The notes: a model not told the origin generated them from the letters alone. A stretch of DNA of 64,000 nt from Shinella sp032095155 (GCF_049199905.1 NZ_JBLZPK010000011.1:186001-250000), one strand, 5' to 3'; positions 44,200 through 53,707 are shown, counted from the first letter of the stretch. Numbers and translations: made by a program.

Positions 44200-44226
44200 G
44201 GCGAGGTGGTCTTCGACTGCCTCGCC
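44200..44226 (+). terminator. Hairpin after htpG
   Basis: GGCGAGG and CCTCGCC form a seven-pair stem with a 13-base loop, nine bases after the htpG stop. No T-run follows. It may separate htpG from the convergent GMC oxidoreductase gene. Confidence 0.4.
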
Positions 44227-44401
44227 AGAAGGCCTCGGAAGTGGACGTAGATCAACATGATCGCTGAACGTTCCGCACACTCTGGCAATGGAAAGCAATG
44301 CAGGTCGTCACCAGTCCACCGAGTCATTGCGGACGAAGCTTGAGCCGATCTCTAAATCTTTCAACTGGCTTCGACTTGGCAGCTCGACGGTTCGGCTCCC
44401 T

Positions 44402-45985
44402 TCAAGAGCGCGACAACAGGAAGTCTGCGCAGCGCTCCGCGATCATAATGCAGGGGGCATTCGTGTTGCCGCTCACGAGCGTCGGCATGATCGAGGCGTC
44501 TGCGATGCGCAGGCGCGGGATGCCCTGCACCCGCAACCGATTATCGACGACCGAGAGCTCGTCCCGACCCATCCGGCAGGTCCCGGCCGGGTGATAGACA
44601 GTTTTGGCATTGGCCCGCGCATGCGCCTCGAAGTCCGCATCGGACGACTTCTCGTGCTTGGGTGCCAGTTCCCGGAAGCCAAGGGCCTTCATGGCGGGAG
44701 CGGCGAGAATCGCGCGCGAAAGCTTGATGCCGCGCACCAGGGTGTCGACGTCTTCCTGCGCGACCAGGTTGTTCCCGACGAAATGGATCGGGTCCTCGAC
44801 CCTGTCGCTGCGCAGCGAAACCTTACCGCGTGAGACGGGACGCAGGATGCAGGGATTGATCGAGACGCCGTGGCCCTCCATCTGACCGCGCGTGGCATCG
44901 CCCACGAGGGTCGGCGTGACGTGGATCTGGATATCGGGCCGCCCGCAGCCGCTCGTGTCGATGAAACCGCCGCTTTCCACCACATTCGACGACAAGAGGC
45001 CGGACCGCCCGAACAGGTAGCGAAGCCCATTTACGACGGCCTTGAGGCCCTTGTCCTGGTCCTTCAGCGAGATCGGCCGATCGGTGATGCCGTAGACGGA
45101 AACGGCGATGTGGTCCTGGAAGTTTTCGCCAACACCGGGGAGGTCGCGCACAACCGTGATGCCATGCTGCGCCAGCATCTCGCCCGGGCCGATGCCGGAC
45201 AGCATCAGGATTTTCGGCGTGGCGAGCGCTCCGGCGCACAGGATGACCTCCTCTTTCGCCCGCGCCTCGAACATGCTGCCGTCCCGCCGGCGATAGGCAA
45301 GGCCCGCCGCCGTGCCGTTCTCCAGGAGGATCTTCGTTGCGATGCACTCCGTGGCGATCTCGAGGAGAGGGGAGCGGCGCACCGTCTTCAAGTAGGTCGC
45401 CGCCGTGGAACCGCGGCGGGCATTCACGGTCGTCGTCTGGTAGAAGCCGACGCCGTCCTGCCGCGCGCCGTTGAAATCGTGCGAATAGGCAAGGCCGGCC
45501 TGTTGCGCGGCCCGGACGAAGGCCGCGCTGATCGGGTGGCGGAAGCGGGGCTCGGAGACCTTCAGCGGGCCGCCGGTGCCGTGATAATCGTCGGCGAGAA
45601 CCTCGTTGTCCTCCGAACGGCGGAAGACCGGCAGCACATCCTCGTATCCCCAGCCCTCGCAGCCGAGATCGCGCCAGGTGTCATAGTCCTCGGCCTGGCC
45701 GCGAATGTAGATCATCGCGTTGACGGACGAGCCGCCGCCGAGCGTCCTGCCCTGCGGCACGAGCAGGACCCGGTTGTTGGCGCCCGGCTCCGGCTCGGTG
45801 GCGTACATGAACGTCCGCCGGGTGCCGAGAACCTTCACGAAGGTGGCGGGGATGTGGATATAGGGCGTGTTGTCGGGAGGCCCCGCTTCGAGAAGCAGGA
45901 CGCTCTTGCCTGCCGTCACGAGCCGGTTTGCCAGAACGCAGCCGGACGATCCGCCACCGGCGATGATGTAGTCGTAGCTCTTCAT
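44402..45985 (-). CDS. GMC family FAD-dependent oxidoreductase (choline/alcohol dehydrogenase type)
   Basis: 527 residues. The FAD dinucleotide motif is at the N-terminus (YIIAGGGSSGCVLANRL), with GGGSSVNAMIYIRG as the first GMC signature and GALATPKILMLSGIGP as the second. The catalytic pair is His in YHPAGTCRMG and Asn in SGNTNAPCIMIAER. Such enzymes oxidise primary alcohols, including choline, to aldehydes. Last gene of the eight-gene minus-strand operon, seven bases after the aldehyde dehydrogenase gene, so alcohol to aldehyde to acid is a natural pair of steps (inference). Confidence 0.9.
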   Translation of the reverse strand: MKSYDYIIAGGGSSGCVLANRLVTAGKSVLLLEAGPPDNTPYIHIPATFVKVLGTRRTFMYATEPEPGANNRVLLVPQGRTLGGGSSVNAMIYIRGQAEDYDTWRDLGCEGWGYEDVLPVFRRSEDNEVLADDYHGTGGPLKVSEPRFRHPISAAFVRAAQQAGLAYSHDFNGARQDGVGFYQTTTVNARRGSTAATYLKTVRRSPLLEIATECIATKILLENGTAAGLAYRRRDGSMFEARAKEEVILCAGALATPKILMLSGIGPGEMLAQHGITVVRDLPGVGENFQDHIAVSVYGITDRPISLKDQDKGLKAVVNGLRYLFGRSGLLSSNVVESGGFIDTSGCGRPDIQIHVTPTLVGDATRGQMEGHGVSINPCILRPVSRGKVSLRSDRVEDPIHFVGNNLVAQEDVDTLVRGIKLSRAILAAPAMKALGFRELAPKHEKSSDADFEAHARANAKTVYHPAGTCRMGRDELSVVDNRLRVQGIPRLRIADASIMPTLVSGNTNAPCIMIAERCADFLLSRS

Positions 45986-45992
45986 CGGGCGC

Positions 45993-47423
45993 TCACAGGC
46001 CGATATGGCTGACGAACTTCGTCGTCAGATAGGCGTCCAGCGTTTCGCTGCCACCCTCGCTGCCATAGCCGCTCTCCTTGAGACCGCCAAAGGGCGTTTC
46101 CGCGGCAGCGAGGCCGAAATGGTTGATCGAGACCATGCCGGCTTCAAGCTCTGTCGAAAACCGGTCAGCCGTCGCGAGCGAGCGCGTGAAGCCGAAGGCG
46201 GCGAGGCCAAAGGGCAGGCGGTTGGACCGCCGGATCGCCTCGTCGATACTGGAGACGGGCACGAGCGCCGCGAGCGGGCCGAATGGCTCGTCATTCATGA
46301 CCGCTGCGTCTTCCGGCACGTCGCTAAGCACCGTCGGCTCGAAGAAATACCCGCTGTTGCCGATGCGCTTGCCGCCGCATTCCAGGCGTGCGCCATGCGA
46401 GACGGCGTCGTCCACGAAGCGCGCCATCGCATCGAGCCGCCGGGCGTGCGTGAGCGGGCCCATCTGGACCCCGTCCGACAGGCCGTCGCCGACCTTGATG
46501 GCGCGCGCGCCGGCCACGAAGCCCGACCGGAAGGCGTCGTAGACGTCTTCCTCGATGTAGAAGCGGGTAGGCGCTGCGCAGACCTGACCGGCATTGCGGT
46601 ATTTGAGCATCAGGCCCAGCTTGACGGCGGCGTCGATATCCGCGTCCCTCGCGACGATGTAGGGCGCATGGCCGCCGAGCTCCATCGTCGCGCGCTTGAC
46701 CCCGGCCGCGGCGATCGCCCCGAGCTTCTTGCCGACCGGAACGGAGCCGGTGAACGAGATCTTGCGGATGACCGGCGAGGCGATCAGGTGCTCGGAAACC
46801 TCAGCCGCCGGTCCGAAGACGATGCCGAGCACGCCTGCCGGCAAGCCGGCATCCTGGAAAGCGCGGGAAAGCGCGATACAGGCCGACGGTGCTTCCTCCG
46901 GCGGTTTGGCGATGATCGAGCACCCGCTGGCGAGCGCGGCGGCGACCTTGCGCACGAGCTGGTTGATCGGGAAATTCCAAGGGGTGAACGCGGCGACCGG
47001 GCCCACGGGCTCGCGCAGCACTATCTGGCGTGCGCCGGGCACGCGCGCGGGGATGACGCGGCCATAGGCGCGCCGACCCTCCTCGGCATGCCACTCGATA
47101 TGCTCGGCGGCGGCATTCGCCTCGCCGCGCGCCTCAGTGATCGGCTTTCCCTGCTCCCGGGACATGAGCTGCGCCATGGTTTCGGCACGCTCGCGCACAA
47201 GCGCCGCCGCCCTGTGCAGGATTTTCGCGCGCTCGATGGCGGCGGTCCTGCGCCAGGTTTCAAAACCCTGCTGCGCCGCTTCCAGCGCCGCGTCGAGGTC
47301 GGCGCGCTCGCACAAGGCCAGTTGCGCGATCACCTCGCCGGTTGCCGGATTGTGGACCCCGGCCGATCGGTTGCCGGCGGGCGCACGCCATTCGCCGTTG
47401 ATGAGAAGCGGTTTATCCAGCAT
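45993..47423 (-). CDS. NAD(P)-dependent aldehyde dehydrogenase (succinate-semialdehyde dehydrogenase type)
   Basis: 476 residues. Landmarks are FTPWNFPINQLVRKVAAALA, the NAD-site Lys of SIIAKPPEEAPS, FTGSVPVGKKLG, Glu in MELGGHAP and the catalytic Cys in NAGQVCAAPTR. The layout is that of GabD-like succinate/glutarate-semialdehyde dehydrogenases. With a diamine-type aminotransferase in the divergent operon, oxidation of the 4-aminobutanal or succinate-semialdehyde branch would fit; an aldehyde made by the GMC enzyme is the other option. Overlaps the nitronate monooxygenase gene by 11 bases. Confidence 0.92.
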   Translation of the reverse strand: MLDKPLLINGEWRAPAGNRSAGVHNPATGEVIAQLALCERADLDAALEAAQQGFETWRRTAAIERAKILHRAAALVRERAETMAQLMSREQGKPITEARGEANAAAEHIEWHAEEGRRAYGRVIPARVPGARQIVLREPVGPVAAFTPWNFPINQLVRKVAAALASGCSIIAKPPEEAPSACIALSRAFQDAGLPAGVLGIVFGPAAEVSEHLIASPVIRKISFTGSVPVGKKLGAIAAAGVKRATMELGGHAPYIVARDADIDAAVKLGLMLKYRNAGQVCAAPTRFYIEEDVYDAFRSGFVAGARAIKVGDGLSDGVQMGPLTHARRLDAMARFVDDAVSHGARLECGGKRIGNSGYFFEPTVLSDVPEDAAVMNDEPFGPLAALVPVSSIDEAIRRSNRLPFGLAAFGFTRSLATADRFSTELEAGMVSINHFGLAAAETPFGGLKESGYGSEGGSETLDAYLTTKFVSHIGL

Positions 47424-48402
47424 GGCTCAGTCCTTCATGAGAGCGTATCATGGGCCGGGGCAGGGCGGCGAGCGCCGCCCCGTAGTCCCGTGCGATGGCG
47501 GCGACGATATCCGCCGCCGGTAGGATGTCGTCGACGAGGCCTGCGCTCTGGCCGGCCTCGACCTTGCCGTTCTCGACATCGCCGTCGAAGGCCGCGGCCT
47601 TGAGCGAAGCGGCGGAAAAAAGCGCCTTGCGCTCCTCGAACTGCCGTCCTTCCGCTTCCGCCGCTTGCATCCGTTCGCCAAAACCGTTGCGCAGGATGCG
47701 GACCATGCCGAGGCCATGGCCGACCACCATCGTGTCGGTGACGGAGGCGGACAGCAGGCGCTCGCTGTAGGCGGCATGCAGGCGCGCCTCGCAGGACAGC
47801 ATGAAGCGCGTGCCGAACTGCGCCGCGCCGGCCCCCAGCGCCAGGGCGGCGGCAAGGCCATATCCATCGGCAAAGCCGCCGCTGAGGATGAGCGGCATGC
47901 CTGGCACGGCCCTTGCGATCGCACGGCCGAGAACGAGCGTGGAGACGAGGTCGGGCGGAGGGTGGCCGCCGGCTTCCCCGCCGACGGCGATGAGGCCGTC
48001 GACGCCGGCCGCCGCCGCCTTGACGGCATGCTCCGCACCGGCGACCACATGCAGGCAGACGGTGCCAATGGCCTTGAACCGCTCGAGGTAGCGCTTCGGC
48101 CCGCCCTGGGAAGCGATGAGCACGGGCACCCGCTTTTCGACGAGGAGGTCCATGATCTCGTCGGCGCCCTTGCGGTAGAGCGGCAGGTTGACGGCGAACG
48201 GCCTGTCCGTGCCCGCCCGCACCGCATCGATCGCCGCGGCGAGGTCGTTCGCATACATGGGACCGGCGGCGACCACACCGAGACCGCCGGCGGTCGACAC
48301 GGCAAGCGGCAGGGCCGCGTTGGACGATGCCCATGACATGCCGGCCTGGATGATCGGCAGGTCGATGCCGAGGAGCCGCGTCACATCGGTTTCTATCCGC
48401 AT
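47413..48402 (-). CDS. Nitronate monooxygenase / 2-nitropropane dioxygenase family flavoprotein
   Basis: 329 residues with the FMN TIM-barrel features of the family: LPIIQAGMSWASS, AGGLGVVAAGPM, VDGLIAVGGEAGGHPP (phosphate and flavin contact) and LILSGGFADGYGLAAALALGAGAAQFGTRF. Members oxidise alkyl nitronates such as propionate-3-nitronate, but FabK-like enoyl reductases share the fold, and in an acyl-CoA operon that alternative must be considered. Four bases separate it from the ligase gene. A partly open antisense frame covers it, which is a composition effect. Confidence 0.85.
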   Translation of the reverse strand: MRIETDVTRLLGIDLPIIQAGMSWASSNAALPLAVSTAGGLGVVAAGPMYANDLAAAIDAVRAGTDRPFAVNLPLYRKGADEIMDLLVEKRVPVLIASQGGPKRYLERFKAIGTVCLHVVAGAEHAVKAAAAGVDGLIAVGGEAGGHPPPDLVSTLVLGRAIARAVPGMPLILSGGFADGYGLAAALALGAGAAQFGTRFMLSCEARLHAAYSERLLSASVTDTMVVGHGLGMVRILRNGFGERMQAAEAEGRQFEERKALFSAASLKAAAFDGDVENGKVEAGQSAGLVDDILPAADIVAAIARDYGAALAALPRPMIRSHEGLSHAG

Positions 48403-48406
48403 GGGG

Positions 48407-50029
48407 TCACGCTCCGATCAGCTTGCGGGCGTGTTCGGCGAGCCGCTTCTTCTGGATCTTGGCGCTTGCCGTAATGCCGATCGCTTCGAAGCTCTCGACG
48501 ATCCAGACATGGCGCGGCACCTTGAACCCGGCCATGTTGGATTTCGCCCAGTCCATGATCTCCTCCGGTTCGGCCTTGGCACCCTCCCTCAGGATGACGA
48601 AGGCACCACACACCTCGACGAGGCGCTCGTCCGGCACGCCAACCACTGCCGCCTGGCGGATCGCCGCATGGCGATGCAGGACATTCTCCACATCGGCCGG
48701 CGAGACGTTCTCGCCGCCGACGCGCACGATCTCCTTGACGCGGCCGAGGAAGGTCAGCCTGCCGTTCTCGTCCAGCGCGCCGAGATCGCCGGTGGACAGC
48801 CAGCCGTCGGCCGAGAGCGCGGCCCGCGTTTCGACGGGCTTGTCGAAATACTCCCGCATGACGCTCCAGCCGCGCACGAGGATTTCCCCCGGTTCGCCGC
48901 AAGCGGCATCCTTGCCGTCTTCCTTAACGATGCGCACATCGATGCCCGGTTGCGGTCGCATGGCGGCCGATATGCGGACGGCCTCCGGCTCCCACCAAGA
49001 GGATTGCGCGACGTTGGGCGCGGCTTCGGAAAGTCCGTAGCCGACGACGCATTCGCGCGCGCCGAGCTCGTCGATGACGCGGGCGACGATGGTCGGCGAG
49101 GCAGCGAGCCAAGCACCGCGAAGAACGAGGCGGCGCTCTGGGCGCTCGGGATGGCTGAGCAGCATCAGCGCCATCGTGTCGTTGCCGGAAAAATGCGTGC
49201 AGCGCTCGGCCTCCATCAGGCGCAGGGCCTCGCCCGGCTCGAACCGGTCCATGGAGACGAGCGTCGCCATGTGCTGGAGGCAGGAGAGGATGGAGAGGGT
49301 CGTGCCTGCGACGTGGAAGAACGGCCGGGCGCTATGGAACCGGTCGCCGACGCGAAGGCCCATGCGATGACCGGAGACGAAGGCGTTGCCTAGCATGCTG
49401 CGCTGGGTCAGGAGAACGCCTTTCGGAAAGGATGTGGTGCCGGACGTATACTGGATGAGCAGCGGGTCGTCGGCCTCGCCCCGTGCCTGCGCGGGCGCGG
49501 TTCCGCTTGCGAGCAGGGCCTCCCACGCAATGGCCGCGGGCGGCACGTCCTCTCCGATGACGATCAGTTGCTTGAGATCCGGAAGGGCGGGGATGGGCAG
49601 CCGGTCGGTGAGCGCGGGGTCGATCTGCCGCAGCAGGCCGATAAAATCGATCTTGAGGAACCGGTCGCACAGGATGAGGCGTGAGACCTTCGACTGGGAA
49701 AGCGCATAGGCCATCTCGTCGGCGACGAAACGGGTGTTGATCGGCACGGTCACCGCGCCGAGCGAGCCGATCGCCAGAAAGATCGCCACCCAGCGCGTGG
49801 AATTGCCGAGGCAAAGGCCGATGTGCTCGCCCTTCCGCACGCCCTGCGTCGCCAGTCCGTCGCGGATGCGTGCGACCTCCGCGGCGAGCGCGGCATAGGT
49901 CAGCCGCCCGTCCGCCGCGACGACGGCCTCCACATCGCCGGCAACGGTTGCGGCCCGCGTCAGTGCGGCGGAGATCGACGTTGCGCAGAGCGCGTCGATA
50001 TCGAAGGGAGTGCCGTTGTCAGAGATCAT
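48407..50029 (-). CDS. AMP-dependent acyl-CoA synthetase/ligase
   Basis: 540 residues of the ANL superfamily. The AMP-binding loop reads YTSGTTSFPKGV (a Ser where most have Gly). VGYGLSEAAP stands for the usual YG.TE motif, STGDLG and RVKEIVRVGGENVSPADVEN are the A7-A8 hinge motifs, and a C-terminal catalytic Lys lies in KIQKKRL. It activates a carboxylic acid to its CoA thioester via an acyl-adenylate. Followed in the operon by oxidative enzymes and preceded by enoyl-CoA hydratase genes, so it should supply the thioester for beta-oxidation-type steps. Overlaps the hydratase gene by 11 bases. Confidence 0.9.
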   Translation of the reverse strand: MISDNGTPFDIDALCATSISAALTRAATVAGDVEAVVAADGRLTYAALAAEVARIRDGLATQGVRKGEHIGLCLGNSTRWVAIFLAIGSLGAVTVPINTRFVADEMAYALSQSKVSRLILCDRFLKIDFIGLLRQIDPALTDRLPIPALPDLKQLIVIGEDVPPAAIAWEALLASGTAPAQARGEADDPLLIQYTSGTTSFPKGVLLTQRSMLGNAFVSGHRMGLRVGDRFHSARPFFHVAGTTLSILSCLQHMATLVSMDRFEPGEALRLMEAERCTHFSGNDTMALMLLSHPERPERRLVLRGAWLAASPTIVARVIDELGARECVVGYGLSEAAPNVAQSSWWEPEAVRISAAMRPQPGIDVRIVKEDGKDAACGEPGEILVRGWSVMREYFDKPVETRAALSADGWLSTGDLGALDENGRLTFLGRVKEIVRVGGENVSPADVENVLHRHAAIRQAAVVGVPDERLVEVCGAFVILREGAKAEPEEIMDWAKSNMAGFKVPRHVWIVESFEAIGITASAKIQKKRLAEHARKLIGA

Positions 50030-50798
50030 GAGTTTCCTTGCCTCCGACGCTTTTTGCGAAGCGGTTCAGGCCGTCGCGCCAACCGCCGTCGGCCAGGCAC
50101 CGTTCGATCGCGGCCATTTCGACGCGGATTCCGTTGTTGAGGTCGGTTTCGCTGCCGAGATCCACCGCCTGCTTGGTTAGCGCCATGGCAAGCGGCGGCG
50201 CGGCGGCGATCGCCTCGGCGATGCCGGCGATGGTTTCGGCCAGGGCCTCCGCCGGCACGATGCGAGCGACGAGGCCAAGCTGATAGGCCTCCTCGACCGG
50301 CATGATGCGGCCGGTGAACAGAAGTTCCTTGGCCCGCATCTTGCCGATCGTGCGTTGCAGGCGCTGCGTTGCGCCGACGGTGCCCCATTGCGGCTCGGGG
50401 AAGCGGAAGGTCGTCTTGTCCGATGCGATCACGAAGTCACAGCTCATCAGGATCTCGCCGCCGGAGCCGACCACGGGGCCTTGTGTTGCCGCGACCACCG
50501 GCTTGCGGCAGCGGGCAATGGCGTCGTAGGCGGCAAACGAGGCGCGGCGCCGGGCGATCACCCAGGCCTCGTCCCGGCCGTTACGCTCCTTCAGGTCCGC
50601 TCCGGCGCAGAAGACAGAACCGTTTGCCGAAAGCACGACGGCGCGGATGTCGGCATCGGCATCGAGCGCCTCGAAGGTCTCCTTCAGCGCAAGGCACATC
50701 GGCAGGTTGAGGGCGTTGCGCGCTTCCGCGCGGTCGAGGACCACATGGGCGACACCCGCCTCGCGCCGCAGGAGAACCGGGGGTTTTGCGTTGCTCAT
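50019..50798 (-). CDS. Enoyl-CoA hydratase/isomerase family protein (first of two)
   Basis: 259 residues with the crotonase fold: SVFCAGADLKER and AATQGPVVGSGGEILMSCDFVIAS form the oxyanion hole, and FPEPQWGTVGATQRL holds the active-site region. Crotonase-fold proteins hydrate, isomerise or cleave acyl-CoA esters; feruloyl-CoA hydratase-lyase is one known member type. It is clearly different from the second crotonase gene in this operon, so the two probably act on successive intermediates. One base overlap with the CaiB gene. Confidence 0.88.
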   Translation of the reverse strand: MSNAKPPVLLRREAGVAHVVLDRAEARNALNLPMCLALKETFEALDADADIRAVVLSANGSVFCAGADLKERNGRDEAWVIARRRASFAAYDAIARCRKPVVAATQGPVVGSGGEILMSCDFVIASDKTTFRFPEPQWGTVGATQRLQRTIGKMRAKELLFTGRIMPVEEAYQLGLVARIVPAEALAETIAGIAEAIAAAPPLAMALTKQAVDLGSETDLNNGIRVEMAAIERCLADGGWRDGLNRFAKSVGGKETHDL

Positions 50799-51991
50799 CA
50801 GATCACTCCCTCATTCCTCAGCCGATCAATGGTCTCGGCCGCCATGCCCAGCTCCCCGGCAAGCAGCGCCGCCGTGTCCGCACCGAGCGTCGGCGGACAG
50901 CCAATTGCGGGATCCTCGTAACCCGCAAAGCGCAACGGCGTGCGCAAGGCGCGCACGGCGCCCTCCTCCGGATGGTCGAACGTGCCGACGGCGCCGCGGG
51001 CCTCGCTGTGGGGATCGCTCAGGATCTCGCGGACCGTATTCACCTCGCCGGCCGGCACGCCGCGGTCTCGCAGCTCCTCGGCGAGCGGTCCGCGGTCGCG
51101 CTGTGCGATCGCCTGCCGCATGCCCGCCATCACCCGTTCGCGGGCGGCGACGCGGGCCGCGTTCTTCCCCAAGGCGGCGTCGGCGGCAAGATCCTCGAGG
51201 CCGAGGACCCCGCAGATAGCGTCCCAGTGCTGGTCGCTGCCACTGATATGCAGCCATCCCCCATCGGCGCACCGGAACGCCGCGGAGGGAACACGGCCCG
51301 GATGCTCCGTTCCCGAGCGGCCGATATCCTCGTCCAGCGCAAAGAGGCGGGCGGCGGCAAGCGCAAGCAGGCTGGTCTGGACGTCCATCATCGACAGGTC
51401 GACATGGCATCCCCGGCCGCTGCGCCCGCGCCCGACCAGCCCCGTCAGGATCGCGATTGCGATCCACAGGCCCGAGGTCATGTCGGAGACCGGAATGCCC
51501 GCCTTGGCGGGCGGCGCGTCCGAATGGCCCGTGAGATGCATGATGCCAGAGAGCGCCTGGAAGATCGTGTCGTAACCATTGCGCAGGCGATAGGGCCCGG
51601 TCTGCCCGAAGCCGGTGTTCGAGACATAAACGAGGCCGGGATTGCGGCGGGAGAGGACGTCGTAGCCGAGGTTGAAGCGGTCCATCTCGCCTGGCAGGTA
51701 GTTCTCCAGAACGACATCGTGCGTCTCCGCCAGCCTGGCGGCGATCTCTTGTCCTTCCGGCGATTTCAGGTTCAGCGTCATGGATCGCTTGGCGCGGTTG
51801 AACGCGAAGAAATAGGCGCTTTCGCCGCGGGGTAACCGTGGCTCGAACAGGCGGGATTCATCGCCCGTGCCCGGCCGCTCAACCTTCGTCACCTCCGCGC
51901 CGAGCTCGGCAAGGATCTGGGTCGCCATGGGGCCGGCGAGAACGCGGGAAAAGTCGAGGATGCGGATGCCTTCCAGCGGCTTCATCAGCAT
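50798..51991 (-). CDS. CaiB/BaiF family (class III) CoA-transferase
   Basis: 397 residues. PLEGIRILDFSRVLAGPMATQILAELGAEV at the start is the family hallmark; VSNTGFGQTGPY and the catalytic-Asp segment CHVDLSMMDVQTSLL follow. Family members move CoA between acids, among them succinyl-CoA:glutarate/3-hydroxymethylglutarate transferase. Together with a lyase of the HMG-CoA-lyase family in the same operon, transfer of CoA to a branched hydroxy-dicarboxylic acid is a possible role (inference). Overlaps its neighbours by seven bases and one base. Confidence 0.9.
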   Translation of the reverse strand: MLMKPLEGIRILDFSRVLAGPMATQILAELGAEVTKVERPGTGDESRLFEPRLPRGESAYFFAFNRAKRSMTLNLKSPEGQEIAARLAETHDVVLENYLPGEMDRFNLGYDVLSRRNPGLVYVSNTGFGQTGPYRLRNGYDTIFQALSGIMHLTGHSDAPPAKAGIPVSDMTSGLWIAIAILTGLVGRGRSGRGCHVDLSMMDVQTSLLALAAARLFALDEDIGRSGTEHPGRVPSAAFRCADGGWLHISGSDQHWDAICGVLGLEDLAADAALGKNAARVAARERVMAGMRQAIAQRDRGPLAEELRDRGVPAGEVNTVREILSDPHSEARGAVGTFDHPEEGAVRALRTPLRFAGYEDPAIGCPPTLGADTAALLAGELGMAAETIDRLRNEGVI

Positions 51992-52731
51992 TCCTCCCGG
52001 AAGCTGCGCATCTGCGCGTTGACGGTGCGCCCGGCGGCCATAGCCTCGTCATAGGGGAGGTCGGCGACGCGGTAGTACAGCGACTTGACGGCGGCCATCG
52101 CCTTCGGATGGGCGTCCGCCCATTGACCGGAGATCTCCAGCGCCGCCTCGACGACCGCCTCCGGCGCGACGATCCGGTTGACGAGGCCGAGGGCACGTGC
52201 CTCTTCCGCGCCGATGAGGCGGCCGAGGCTGACCATCTCGAAGGCCGCCTTGCGTCCGAGCGAGCGTTGCAGGCCGGTCATCACCAGGGCCGGCACGATG
52301 GAATGCTTCAGCTCGGGATAGCCGAATTTCAGGTCCGTGCCGGCGACCATCATGTCGCAACCGATCGCCAGTCCCGCGCCGCCGCCGACGGCCGCGCCGC
52401 GTACGGCCGAAACGACCGGTTTGGAAAGGCGCTGCATCATCGCCTGGGTCCGGCACGTGAGGTCGGCGCGCTTTTCCACGAGGTCCTGGTTGGCCGGTGT
52501 CAGGGTGGAGAACTCCGCAAGGTCCGCTCCCGCGCAAAAGGCCCGCCCCGTCCCCGTCAGCACAATCGCCCGCACGGTCTCGTCGGCGTCTGCGGCAAGC
52601 ATCGCGTCGTGCAGCGCCTGCGTCAGGGCCGTGTCGAGGGCATTCAGCTTGTCAGGCCGGTTGAGCGAGAGGATGCGGACCGGGCCGCGGTCTTCGCTGA
52701 TGAGGATTGGTGAAGCATAAGTCTGTGTCAT
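51985..52731 (-). CDS. Enoyl-CoA hydratase/isomerase family protein (second of two)
   Basis: 248 residues from ATG 52731, which overlaps the lyase stop by four bases; an extended frame to 53007 lies inside the lyase gene and is rejected. Crotonase motifs: RAFCAGADLAEF, SAVRGAAVGGGAGLAIGCDMMVAG and FGYPELKHSIVPALV, where the Glu is at the position of a hydratase catalytic Glu. Second gene of the operon. Its substrate is presumably a CoA ester formed by the ligase or the CaiB transferase. Confidence 0.88.
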   Translation of the reverse strand: MTQTYASPILISEDRGPVRILSLNRPDKLNALDTALTQALHDAMLAADADETVRAIVLTGTGRAFCAGADLAEFSTLTPANQDLVEKRADLTCRTQAMMQRLSKPVVSAVRGAAVGGGAGLAIGCDMMVAGTDLKFGYPELKHSIVPALVMTGLQRSLGRKAAFEMVSLGRLIGAEEARALGLVNRIVAPEAVVEAALEISGQWADAHPKAMAAVKSLYYRVADLPYDEAMAAGRTVNAQMRSFREEC

Positions 52732-53666
52732 GAAAAATCCCAGGCTGCCAGATGGCCGAAACCGGTGCGTGCCACCTTGCTCTGCAATTCGCGCCCAAGC
52801 GCCTGCTCGCATTGCAACAAGGCGGCCTGGAGCCGGTCGATGTCGATGCCGGTCGCGATGCCCTCGGCCTCGAAGAGATTGACGAGATCTTCCGTCGCCA
52901 CATTGCCGGTATAGCCGCCGCCATAGCGGATCTGGGCGGGGTGGCCGCCGACGCCGCCGATCGCGCTGTCGAACCAGCGGCAGCCAGCCTCGAAGGCCGC
53001 CATGCAATTGGCGATGCCCGTGCCGCGCGTGTCGTGGAAATGGGCGATCGGCGTGACGTCGGGCACCTCGGCGAAGGCGCGGGCAAAGAGGCGGCGCACG
53101 CTGCCGGGCGTGCCGTGACCGGTCGTGTCGCAGATGGAGACATGGCGCACGCCGAGGTCGGAGAAGGCCTTCAGGTCGCCGATGACGGATGCCGGGTCAA
53201 CCCGGCCTTCGAACGGGCAGCCGAGCGCCATGGAGATCACGCCGATCAGGCGGAACCCGCCGCCCGCCAGCGCGACCATCTCGGCAATGTTGCGCCATTG
53301 CTGCTCGCGCGTCGTGCGCAGGTTCTTCTCGGTGTGCGCCTGTGTCGCCGACACAAGCAGGCTTATCTCCTCCGGGCCGTGGCCGGCTTCACGATCTTCG
53401 ATTGCGCGCCTAACGGCATGAAGGTTGGGGCAGGTCGCCTTGTAGGCCGTGCCTGGCCGGCGGCGGATGCCGGCGAGGACGCTGCTGGCATCGGCAAACA
53501 CCGGTACATGGCGGGGGCTGCTGTAGCTCGTCGCTTCCACCCGCGGAAACCCGGCTTCGGAAATGGCGTCGATCAGGGCGATCTTGGTTTGCGTGGAAAG
53601 GTCTGTCGTTTCGTGCTGCAAGCCGTCCCTTGCAAAGCACTCGCAGATCGTCAGCGCGTCCGACAT
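52728..53666 (-). CDS. HMG-CoA-lyase family (DRE-TIM) lyase with altered active-site loop
   Basis: 312 residues. The family motif appears as ARDGLQHE (13-19), the metal ligands as AHFHDTRGTGIAN (208-220) and the C-terminal part as GNVATEDL. In HMG-CoA lyase the flexible loop contains a catalytic Cys in GGCP; here the same place reads GGHPAQ with His242. The basic chemistry (retro-Claisen/aldol cleavage of a 3-hydroxyacyl-CoA) may be kept with another substrate, or the protein may use a different general acid. First gene of the eight-gene operon, with GGGAGG six bases before ATG 53666. Confidence 0.85.
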   Translation of the reverse strand: MSDALTICECFARDGLQHETTDLSTQTKIALIDAISEAGFPRVEATSYSSPRHVPVFADASSVLAGIRRRPGTAYKATCPNLHAVRRAIEDREAGHGPEEISLLVSATQAHTEKNLRTTREQQWRNIAEMVALAGGGFRLIGVISMALGCPFEGRVDPASVIGDLKAFSDLGVRHVSICDTTGHGTPGSVRRLFARAFAEVPDVTPIAHFHDTRGTGIANCMAAFEAGCRWFDSAIGGVGGHPAQIRYGGGYTGNVATEDLVNLFEAEGIATGIDIDRLQAALLQCEQALGRELQSKVARTGFGHLAAWDFS

Positions 53667-53707
53667 CTCGATCCTCCCGGTTTCCTTGGAGGTAGTGATG
53701 CGAAATT

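Noticed and set aside
44870..46012. 380-codon plus-strand frame
   Set aside because: Antisense shadow of the GMC oxidoreductase gene.
46005..47603. 532-codon plus-strand frame opposite the aldehyde dehydrogenase
   Set aside because: Antisense shadow; the minus-strand gene has all catalytic motifs.
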